From Elusimicrobiota bacterium (GTDB lineage: Bacteria > Elusimicrobiota > Endomicrobiia > CG1-02-37-114 > JAHJSO01), in assembly GCA_018830385.1 (NCBI GenBank), contig JAHJSO010000187.1, positions 1 through 5,988 of the forward strand: DNA of 5,988 nucleotides. The letters are read 5' to 3'. Positions 1 through 4,277 of the stretch are shown here, piece after piece (the stretch's first letter is position 1; each line of letters starts with the position of its first letter). Position numbers and translations under genes: made by a program. The notes under the pieces are model-generated. The model was not told where the DNA came from. It did no database searches and saw nothing but the letters and a program-made list of their open reading frames with translations.

Positions 1-246
1 AGGTTCTTTAAGCAGGGCGGAAAGATATGGATACGAACGTTCCCGGATAAGTCGGTAACCAAGAAGCCCGCGGAAACCCGTATGGGTAAAGGTAAAGGCG
101 ACCCCGACCACTGGGTTGCAGTGGTGAGAAAAGGCAGAATAATACTGGAGATTGAAGGACTTTCTTTGGAAGATGCAAAGGAAGCCCTGCGGCTGGCATC
201 ACACAAGTTCCCTGTCAGGACAAGGTTTGTGTCAAGGGGAGCGTAA
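1..246 (+). CDS. rplP: 50S ribosomal protein L16, 3' part (5' end outside window)
   Basis: L16 is a large-subunit protein that binds 23S rRNA near the A-site tRNA and the peptidyl-transferase region. The window opens inside the gene in frame 1 and gives 81 residues to a TAA stop. Against the usual length of about 136-140 residues, this is roughly the C-terminal 60%. Visible family hallmarks are [12 protein letters not shown] (window residues 6-17), [13 protein letters not shown] (21-33, the L16 signature) and the closing helix [17 protein letters not shown]. The arginine in RMGKGKG matches the site that is hydroxylated in some proteobacteria; whether that happens here is unknown. It is followed within 6 nt by rpmC, the normal S10-cluster order. 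No frameshift is seen. The identification is secure and only the start is missing. Confidence 0.97.
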   Translation, partial: RFFKQGGKIWIRTFPDKSVTKKPAETRMGKGKGDPDHWVAVVRKGRIILEIEGLSLEDAKEALRLASHKFPVRTRFVSRGA

Positions 247-252
247 TTGCAT

Positions 253-465
253 ATGAAAAAACAGGAATTAAAAAATATGACGGAACAGGAGCTGTCCCTT
301 AATCTGGAGGAGAGCCAGAAGACCCTGTTCGGTTATGAAATAAGACACAGGACGTCTCCGCTTAAAAACCCCATGGAAATAAGAACTTTAAGGAGGCATA
401 TAGCGAGGATAAAGACGATTTTCAAAGAGAGATTTAATAGAAAGGACCAGCATGGAAAAATATAA
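253..465 (+). CDS. rpmC: 50S ribosomal protein L29
   Basis: L29 is a small two-helix protein on the large-subunit surface near the polypeptide exit tunnel, close to where SRP and trigger factor dock. The 70-residue product starts [14 protein letters not shown], matching the family start pattern, and carries the conserved [18 protein letters not shown] block at residues 38-55. Two starts are possible: ATG at 253, or TTG at 247 adding Met-His. The Shine-Dalgarno AGGGGAG (235-241) lies 11 nt before the ATG and 5 nt before the TTG, so spacing alone favours TTG slightly. Family alignment and start-codon strength favour ATG, which is used here. The last 14 nt overlap rpsQ in another frame, suggesting translational coupling. 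The short C-terminal tail NRKDQHGKI after the core is unremarkable. Confidence 0.93.
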   Translation: MKKQELKNMTEQELSLNLEESQKTLFGYEIRHRTSPLKNPMEIRTLRRHIARIKTIFKERFNRKDQHGKI

Positions 466-769
466 AAGAAAAACAAAAACAGGCAAGGTTATTTCCGACA
501 GGATGGATAAAACCAGGGTGGTTGTGGTGGAGAGGTCGGTCAGGCACCCGCTCTATGAGAAGGTTTTAAGGAAAAGGAAGAAGTATTATGCGCACGACGA
601 AAATAATGCATCTCATACCGGGGATTTCGTCATGCTTGAAGAAACGAGGCCTCTTTCCAAACTTAAAAGGTGGCGTGTTGTGAAGATAATAAGGAAGGGA
701 AGGGTAGGTGGGGACTCCGTCCAGGTGAAAAGATACGGGGAGGCGGATAAGACAGCGGAGGCTCTATGA
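452..769 (+). CDS. rpsQ: 30S ribosomal protein S17
   Basis: S17 is an OB-fold primary binder of 16S rRNA in the 5' domain, needed early in small-subunit assembly. The 105-residue product has the expected order: [19 protein letters not shown] (residues 10-28), [15 protein letters not shown] (30-44), the loop HDENN (48-52), and [15 protein letters not shown] (66-80). The E. coli protein is 84 residues, so about 20 residues at the C-terminus ([20 protein letters not shown] and the end) are an extension; such tails occur in several phyla. AAAGGA at 441-446 lies 5 nt before the ATG, and the gene starts inside rpmC. The stop TGA shares ATGA with the start of rplN, so coupled translation is likely. 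Confidence 0.97.
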   Translation: MEKYKRKTKTGKVISDRMDKTRVVVVERSVRHPLYEKVLRKRKKYYAHDENNASHTGDFVMLEETRPLSKLKRWRVVKIIRKGRVGGDSVQVKRYGEADKTAEAL

Positions 770-1134
770 TACAGGAAAGGACCATGTTGACCGTCAGTGA
801 TAATACAGGCGCCCGGAAGTTAATGTGCATAAGGGTACTGGGAGGTACGGGCAGGCGGTATGCATTCCTCGGAGATGTGATCGTCGGGACGGTAAAATAT
901 TCAATGCCTACTGCAACCGTCAAGAAGGGGAGCGTTGTACGGGCGGTAATAATAAGGACTGCAAAGGAGTGCAGGCGGGCTGACGGGTCGTATGTGAGAT
1001 TTGATGACAATGCGTGCGTTGTAGTTGACCTGAACGGGGACCCTCAGGGCACAAGAATTTTCGGCCCGGTGGCGAGGGAACTAAGAGAAAAAAACTTTCT
1101 CAAGATTATATCGCTTGCGCCAGAGGTCATTTAA
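766..1134 (+). CDS. rplN: 50S ribosomal protein L14
   Basis: L14 binds 23S rRNA and forms intersubunit bridges; it is also the docking site for the silencing factor RsfS. At 122 residues it has exactly the usual bacterial length. It starts [20 protein letters not shown] and contains the L14 signature region from AVIIRT (residues 60-65) through [18 protein letters not shown] (70-87). It ends with [20 protein letters not shown] and SLAPEVI. The ATG overlaps the rpsQ stop (ATGA, 766-769), and GGAGG at 757-761 lies 4 nt upstream. There is no insertion, deletion or missing key residue. It is followed two bases after its TAA by rplX. Confidence 0.98.
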   Translation: MIQERTMLTVSDNTGARKLMCIRVLGGTGRRYAFLGDVIVGTVKYSMPTATVKKGSVVRAVIIRTAKECRRADGSYVRFDDNACVVVDLNGDPQGTRIFGPVARELREKNFLKIISLAPEVI

Positions 1135-1136
1135 TA

Positions 1137-1448
1137 ATGCTTAATATAAGAAAAAAAGACAAGGTCTTGGTATTATGCGGCAAGGACAGGGGTAAACGGG
1201 GCGAGGTCGTCCGTGTTTACCCGGGGGATAATAGCGTGGTCGTGTCAAAAGTGAACATCATAAAAAAACATTCCAAACCCACGCAGACGGATCCAGGCGG
1301 GGTTAAGGAAATAGAGACGCCTGTAAATATATCCAACGTTATGCTTGTATGCCCCAAGTGCGACCAGCCGACTCGTCCTAAGTTTGACTTTCTTTCAGAC
1401 GGTAAAAAGGTCAGGGTGTGCAGGAAATGCGGGGAGATGATAGTATAA
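1137..1448 (+). CDS. rplX: 50S ribosomal protein L24 with C-terminal zinc ribbon
   Basis: L24 is an early assembly initiator that binds the 5' region of 23S rRNA and sits by the exit tunnel. The 103-residue product has the N-terminal KOW fold (KKDKVLVLCGKDRGKRGEVV, residues 6-25, then VYPGDNSVVVSKVNIIKKH) and the conserved GGVKEIETPVNISNVML block (54-70). Beyond that is a CX2C-X19-CX2C pair: Cys72, Cys75, Cys95 and Cys98. This is a predicted zinc ribbon, found in L24 of many bacteria but absent from the E. coli protein. GAGGT at 1123-1127 lies 9 nt before the ATG. Only one base separates its stop from rplE. Zinc binding is inferred from cysteine spacing. Confidence 0.97.
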   Translation: MLNIRKKDKVLVLCGKDRGKRGEVVRVYPGDNSVVVSKVNIIKKHSKPTQTDPGGVKEIETPVNISNVMLVCPKCDQPTRPKFDFLSDGKKVRVCRKCGEMIV

Positions 1449-1449
1449 T

Positions 1450-2004
1450 ATGACTGCCAGTTATATTCCGAGGCTTAAGGAACTTTACAGAAAAAAGGTT
1501 ATACCGGAAACGATGGAAATATTCGGGTACAAAAACCCTTTTGAGTCCCCGCGCCTTGAGAAAATAGTCATAAACACGGGGCTTACGGAGGCCAAGGAAA
1601 ACATCAAGGTCGTGGATTTGGCTTCAGCCGAAATCGCCGCAATCACGGGCCAGAAGCCGTTGGTAACGCGTGCGAAAAAGGCAATCTCAAACTTTAAACT
1701 CAGAAAGGGTGTCCCGATAGGCCTTAAGGTCACGCTCAGGGGCGACAGGATGTATGAATTTTTGGACAGGTTTATTTCAGCCGCCATACCGAGAATAAGG
1801 GATTTCCGCGGACTTACCGCTAAGGGTTTTGATAATAAAGGGAACTATAACTTAGGGCTTACTGAACAATATATATTTTCCGAAATAGACATTGACAAGT
1901 CGGAAAAAGCCCGGGGGATGAACATAACCTTCGTAGTGAAAGCTGATGGCGTTAAGGAATCAAAAACGCTGTTAACTCTTCTGGGCATGCCGTTTGCCAA
2001 ATAG
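1450..2004 (+). CDS. rplE: 50S ribosomal protein L5
   Basis: L5 binds 5S rRNA together with L18, places it in the central protuberance, and contacts P-site tRNA and S13. The 184-residue product (E. coli 179) shows ESPRLEKIVINTGL (residues 32-45), TGQKPLVTRAKKAISNFKLR (66-85), GVPIGLKVTLRGDRMYEFLD (87-106), RDFRGL (117-122), FDNKGNYNLGLTEQYIFSEI (127-146) and RGMNITFVV (155-163), ending LLGMPFAK. The ATG begins one base after the rplX stop. GGGGAG (1431-1436) is 13 nt upstream, which is long, so coupling to rplX probably matters. In E. coli the S8 repressor site lies at the rplX-rplE junction; there is no non-coding room for it here. The stop is followed by an unusual 147-nt gap. Confidence 0.98.
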   Translation: MTASYIPRLKELYRKKVIPETMEIFGYKNPFESPRLEKIVINTGLTEAKENIKVVDLASAEIAAITGQKPLVTRAKKAISNFKLRKGVPIGLKVTLRGDRMYEFLDRFISAAIPRIRDFRGLTAKGFDNKGNYNLGLTEQYIFSEIDIDKSEKARGMNITFVVKADGVKESKTLLTLLGMPFAK

Positions 2005-2066
2005 CAGGCCAAAAATAGGCACATGGAAAGTGGTTTGGATAGTGTCGGCAAAAGAATACAACCAAC

Positions 2067-2129
2067 ATGGGTGTTTCATTATATATTTTGGCTGACTTAA
2101 AAAAGGGTGCGAAGGCACTAATAGGTTAA
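2067..2129 (+). other. 20-codon open frame inside leader copy 1 (coding doubtful)
   Basis: ATG at 2067 to TAA at 2127-2129 reads as a peptide starting MGVSLYILADLKK and ending AKALIG. A frame of the same length occupies the matching place in copy 2. Half of the residues agree, including the shared AKAL and final Gly. Against coding, no good Shine-Dalgarno precedes the ATG. The 14 base differences between the two frames also fall at codon positions 1, 2 and 3 in the ratio 6:6:2, the reverse of what purifying selection on a protein gives. It could still be a leader peptide or the by-product of an RNA element. It is listed because the frame is preserved in both copies. Confidence 0.2.
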
Positions 2130-2139
2130 CACACGCTGC

Positions 2140-2145
2140 GGAGGT
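2140..2145 (+). promoter_or_regulatory. Strong ribosome binding site of rpsN
   Basis: GGAGGT lies 6 nt before the GTG at 2152. It fixes that codon as the start of rpsN, since no ATG offers an equally placed alternative. It forms the 3' end of leader copy 1, so any factor binding the leader would be well placed to control ribosome access. Confidence 0.8.
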
Positions 2146-2151
2146 AAATAA

Positions 2152-2337
2152 GTGGCAACCATATCTTCAATCGTCAAGATGCAAAAGACGCAAAAGTATC
2201 AGATAAGACATAGGAATATATGCCGTCTCTGCGGCAGGCCCAGGGGTTTTATCAGGGATTTCGGCCTGTGTAGAATATGTTTTAGAAAACTCGCCCACAA
2301 GGGAGAAATACCGGGCGTGGTTAAGTCCAGTTGGTGA
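2152..2337 (+). CDS. rpsN: 30S ribosomal protein S14, short zinc-binding type (S14 type Z)
   Basis: S14 is a late-binding small-subunit head protein near the A site. The 61-residue length is that of the short C+ form (uS14 type Z), not the roughly 100-residue zinc-free form of enterobacteria. Zinc ligands are Cys24, Cys27, Cys40 and Cys43 (CRLC and CRIC, spacing CX2C-X12-CX2C). The family core [20 protein letters not shown] (residues 26-45) and ending [11 protein letters not shown] are intact. It starts with GTG, the only non-ATG start among the complete genes, behind a strong GGAGGT. Gene order L5-S14-S8 is normal for the spc cluster. The gaps on both sides are not: they hold two copies of one leader sequence, which suggests separate translational control or a history of insertion. 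Confidence 0.97.
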   Translation: MATISSIVKMQKTQKYQIRHRNICRLCGRPRGFIRDFGLCRICFRKLAHKGEIPGVVKSSW

Positions 2338-2344
2338 CAAAAGA

Positions 2345-2419
2345 ATGAACAACCAAATGAGTATTTTATTAATTGTTTTGATCAACTTAAAAAGCGTTGC
2401 GAAGGCACTAACAGGTTAA
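2345..2419 (+). other. 24-codon open frame inside leader copy 2 (coding doubtful)
   Basis: ATG at 2345 opens a 24-codon frame; a second in-frame ATG at 2357 gives 20 codons and matches the frame in copy 1. The peptide starts MNNQMSILLIVLINLK and ends AKALTG, with a hydrophobic ILLIVLI run. The upstream ATG lies 7 nt after the rpsN stop, so reinitiating ribosomes could reach it. There is no clear Shine-Dalgarno. The substitution pattern against copy 1 argues against selection on the peptide. Treat it as a possible leader peptide at best. Confidence 0.2.
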
Positions 2420-2428
2420 CGCACGCTT
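2392..2428 (+). promoter_or_regulatory. Predicted RNA hairpin in the rpsH leader
   Basis: AAGCGTTGCG (2392-2401) can pair with CGCACGCTT (2420-2428) to give 9 base pairs with a single bulged U. The 18-nt loop carries the most conserved repeat sequence (AAGGCACTAACAGGTTAA). It lies about 12 nt before the AGGT Shine-Dalgarno of rpsH and does not itself cover it. No U-run follows, so it is not an intrinsic terminator. The matching stem in copy 1 is weaker, with two mismatches. A protein-binding site for translational control is possible, but this is inference from base pairing alone. Confidence 0.4.
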
Positions 2429-2452
2429 GCGAAAGAGTTCAGGTAAACAAAA

Positions 2453-2848
2453 ATGTCAAACTTTCCTATTGCAGACATGTTGGCGATGTTGCGTAATGCA
2501 AACAGCAAATATCTTGAAAAGATAGATATGCCCTGCTCAAAATTGCTTGAGGAGATAGTAAAAGTTTTAAAGGAAGAAGGGTATATCGCTTCCTACAAGA
2601 GGATTGACGACTACAAGCAGGGCATATTAAGGGTATATCTCAAGTACGGCCAGAACAAGGAAAGGGTCATTACTGAAATCAAATGTATTTCAAAGCCGGG
2701 TCTCAGGATATACCGCGGTTACAGTAAGATACCCAGGGTTTACGGCGGGCTCGGGGTTGCAATTGTTTCAACACCGAAAGGCATAATGACGGACATGGAG
2801 GCAAGGAAACAGAAATTGGGCGGTGAGGTCATATGTACCGTCTGGTAA
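2453..2848 (+). CDS. rpsH: 30S ribosomal protein S8
   Basis: S8 binds helix 21 of 16S rRNA and organises the central domain of the small subunit. In E. coli it is also the translational repressor of the spc operon. The 131-residue product has the normal length. It starts with [14 protein letters not shown] (residues 3-16), continues with [20 protein letters not shown] (26-45) and [12 protein letters not shown] (76-87), and ends with the diagnostic [20 protein letters not shown] (106-125) and CTVW. The usual Asp-Pro at the start of the first motif is Phe-Pro here. AGGT at 2441-2444 lies 8 nt before the ATG and belongs to leader copy 2. If S8 autoregulates here, the leader before its own gene and the copy before rpsN are the natural candidate sites. 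Confidence 0.97.
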   Translation: MSNFPIADMLAMLRNANSKYLEKIDMPCSKLLEEIVKVLKEEGYIASYKRIDDYKQGILRVYLKYGQNKERVITEIKCISKPGLRIYRGYSKIPRVYGGLGVAIVSTPKGIMTDMEARKQKLGGEVICTVW

Positions 2849-2872
2849 GGATAAGGGGAATCCGTTAATCCA

Positions 2873-3454
2873 ATGAGCAGATTGGCGAAGAAGTCAATAT
2901 TGATACCTGAAAAGGTAAAGGTTGTTCAGGAGGATAACGTCCTCAGGGTTGAAGGCCCCCTGGGAAAACTTTCACAGCCCATGCTGAGGACTATCCGGGT
3001 TAAGATTGAAGGGAACAATATAAATGTTCTCCGTTCAGGTGACGCCAGGAATGACCGCATGATGCAGGGCCTTGTCTGGGCGCTTACAAAGAATATGATT
3101 AACGGCGTTACCTCGGGTTTTAAAAAAGACATGGAAATAAGGGGTGTAGGTTTTAATGCCCAGGTAGTAGGAAATGAAATTGTTTTAAGGTTGGGTTTCA
3201 GCCACCCCGTGAAATATAAGATACCCGAAGGGATAAAGATTACCACGGACCAGAAGGGTGTTTTTTTTACGGTGTCCGGGTTTGATAAACAACTTGTAGG
3301 GGAGACCGCAGCTCAGATACGCAGGAGTAAACCCCCCGAGCACTATAAGGGCACGGGGATAAGATATGTCGGAGAATATGTCATAAAGAAAGCGGGCAAG
3401 GCAGCTGTTGGCGTGGGTGGGACAGGCGGTGCGGCGGGCGGCGCAAAGAAATGA
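2873..3454 (+). CDS. rplF: 50S ribosomal protein L6
   Basis: L6 sits at the base of the L7/L12 stalk near the sarcin-ricin loop and factor-binding site. The 193-residue product has the two repeated L6 domains: SILIPEKVKV and LRVEGPLGKL in the first, and MEIRGVGFNAQV through FSHPVKYKIPEGI at the start of the second. The C-terminal signature PPEHYKGTGIRYVGE (residues 154-168) is intact. E. coli L6 is 177 residues. The excess is a low-complexity tail at 177-193 made almost only of Ala, Gly and Val with a final AKK, probably disordered. It starts 24 nt after rpsH, with AAGGGGAA (2853-2860) upstream at a rather long distance. Its stop overlaps the start of rplR by ATGA. Confidence 0.97.
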   Translation: MSRLAKKSILIPEKVKVVQEDNVLRVEGPLGKLSQPMLRTIRVKIEGNNINVLRSGDARNDRMMQGLVWALTKNMINGVTSGFKKDMEIRGVGFNAQVVGNEIVLRLGFSHPVKYKIPEGIKITTDQKGVFFTVSGFDKQLVGETAAQIRRSKPPEHYKGTGIRYVGEYVIKKAGKAAVGVGGTGGAAGGAKK

Positions 3455-3780
3455 AAAGGAAAATAATCAAGAGAATTTACGGGGATTCGGTACGCCACAG
3501 GTTAAGCGTTTTCAGAAGTTTGAAACACATCTATGCCCAGATAGTTGACGACTCCACCGGCAGGACGCTTGTAAGCGTTTCCACCCTTTCAAAAGAATTG
3601 ATGGATAAAAGCAGGAAGATCTCAAAGACCGAACAGGCGAAAAAGGTGGGGGAGGCGGTCGCACGGAATGCAATTGAAAAGAACATAAAAAGCGTCGTTT
3701 TTGACAGGGGCGAGAGGAAGTATCACGGCAGGTTAAAGTCACTCGCTGAAGCGGCACGGCAGGGAGGATTAAAGTTTTAA
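3451..3780 (+). CDS. rplR: 50S ribosomal protein L18
   Basis: L18 binds 5S rRNA and, with L5, delivers it to the central protuberance. The 109-residue product carries RLSVFRSLKHIYAQIVDD (residues 17-34), the helix EQAKKVGEAVARNAIEK (61-77) and VVFDRGERKYHGRLKSLAEA (82-101), ending GGLKF. Most bacterial L18 proteins are about 115-120 residues; the shortfall is in the basic N-terminal arm that contacts 5S rRNA, here only MKRKIIKRIYGDSVRH. No ATG, GTG or TTG extends the frame upstream for at least 60 nt, so the short start appears genuine. The Shine-Dalgarno is poor (CAAAGAA), and the ATGA overlap with rplF suggests reinitiation. The stop TAA shares one base with rpsE. Confidence 0.96.
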   Translation: MKRKIIKRIYGDSVRHRLSVFRSLKHIYAQIVDDSTGRTLVSVSTLSKELMDKSRKISKTEQAKKVGEAVARNAIEKNIKSVVFDRGERKYHGRLKSLAEAARQGGLKF

Positions 3781-4277
3781 TGAAAGATAATATTTTCGGT
3801 TCTGGTTCTCCGGAATACAAGGAAACGGTAATCAGAATTAATAGGGTCACAAAGGTGGTTAAGGGTGGCAAGCGGATTTCTTTTAATGCCGTGGTCGTCG
3901 TCGGTAACCAGGCGGGCTCGGTGGGTGTTGCAATGGGTAAAGCCAAAGAAGTCCAGATGGCCATTAAAAAGGCGGTTTACAGGGCTAAAAAGATTATGGC
4001 TAAGGTTGCAATGCTTAACAACTCTATCCCTCACAGAATATACGGCAGGTGCGGCGCAGCGAGAGTTCTGCTTATACCGGCTGCAACGGGTACGGGCGTT
4101 ATTGCAGGCGGCAGTGTCCGCGCTGTCCTGGAGGCAACGGGGATTAAGAACATACTGAGCAAATCACTGGGGTCGCGTAACCCTATAAACGTTGCATACG
4201 CGACGATGGATGGGTTAAAGAACCTGCGGACAAAAGAGCAGATTGATTTGTTAAGGGGCATGAAAGGCAGGGAATGA
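3780..4277 (+). CDS. rpsE: 30S ribosomal protein S5
   Basis: S5 shapes decoding accuracy and, with S3 and S4, the mRNA entry helicase region. The 165-residue product is of usual length. The N-terminal double-stranded-RNA-binding domain shows KVVKGGKRISFNAVVVVG (residues 25-42) and GKAKEVQMAIKKA (53-65). The C-terminal domain shows SIPHRIYGR (82-90), PAATGTGVIAGGSVRAVLEA (100-119), LSKSLGSRNPINV (126-138) and a final TMDGLKNL region. AGGGAGGA at 3761-3768 lies 11 nt before an ATG that overlaps the rplR stop in TAATG. In most spc operons rpmD (L30) follows; here rplO starts directly in an overlap with the rpsE stop. Confidence 0.98.
   Translation: MKDNIFGSGSPEYKETVIRINRVTKVVKGGKRISFNAVVVVGNQAGSVGVAMGKAKEVQMAIKKAVYRAKKIMAKVAMLNNSIPHRIYGRCGAARVLLIPAATGTGVIAGGSVRAVLEATGIKNILSKSLGSRNPINVAYATMDGLKNLRTKEQIDLLRGMKGRE

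Larger units (their letters stand above)
2049..2151 (+). repeat. Leader repeat, copy 1, upstream of rpsN
   Basis: This is one of two related leaders that flank rpsN; the other is at 2338-2450. Aligned by hand, 2049-2140 matches 2338-2431 at about 76 of 91 ungapped positions, with indels of 2, 1 and 1 nt. The best-conserved stretch is GCGAAGGCACTAA, then one variable base, then AGGTTAAC (within 2109-2130). The closing Shine-Dalgarno block AGGTAAATAA (2142-2151) matches AGGTAAACAA of copy 2 at 9 of 10 positions after an 8-nt length difference. From 2074 to 2136 the copies align without gaps. I see no inverted terminal repeats and no convincing promoter or U-tract terminator. The 44 nt between the rplE stop and this copy (2005-2048) have no counterpart in copy 2, and I see nothing recognisable in them. 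Function unknown. Confidence 0.85.
2338..2450 (+). repeat. Leader repeat, copy 2, between rpsN and rpsH
   Basis: This is the second copy of the leader at 2049-2151. It begins immediately after the rpsN stop codon with CAAAAGAAT, identical to the start of copy 1, and ends in AGGTAAACAA just before the rpsH ATG. Relative to copy 1 it has an extra GA at 2347-2348, lacks one C before the internal ATG, has an extra T near 2427, and carries about 8 additional nt (AAAGAGTTC against G) before the Shine-Dalgarno. The longest perfect block is TGCGAAGGCACTAA at 2398-2411. The placement is parallel to copy 1: each copy ends within 0-2 nt of the start codon of a small-subunit gene. Function unknown. Confidence 0.85.

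Noticed and set aside
2031..2064. TGGTT and AACCA inverted repeat around the start of leader copy 1.
   Set aside because: Only five base pairs with a 24-nt loop, and the left arm lies outside the duplicated element.
2034..2090. Possible promoter boxes (TTGGAT, AAGAAT, TATATT) in the rplE-rpsN gap.
   Set aside because: No pair has acceptable -35/-10 spacing, and AT-rich hexamers are expected by chance.
2107..2130. Resemblance of GGCACTAATAGG in the leader repeat to the conserved GGTACTAAT motif near the 3' end of 23S rRNA, and of copy 2 to the AAGTCGTAACAAGGTAACC region of 16S rRNA.
   Set aside because: The matches are about 12-17 bases with mismatches, recalled from memory, and do not extend into the flanking rRNA helices. 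S14 and S8 do not bind those rRNA sites. Probably chance.
2049..2450. The two leader repeats as a CRISPR array or insertion-sequence ends.
   Set aside because: Only two diverged copies exist, with a host gene between them. There are no short regular spacers, no terminal inverted repeats and no transposase.
3865..4158. Plus-strand 97-codon open frame inside rpsE in another frame.
   Set aside because: It overlaps conserved S5 coding sequence fully, and the composition (Trp, Arg, Leu rich) is that of an out-of-frame read.
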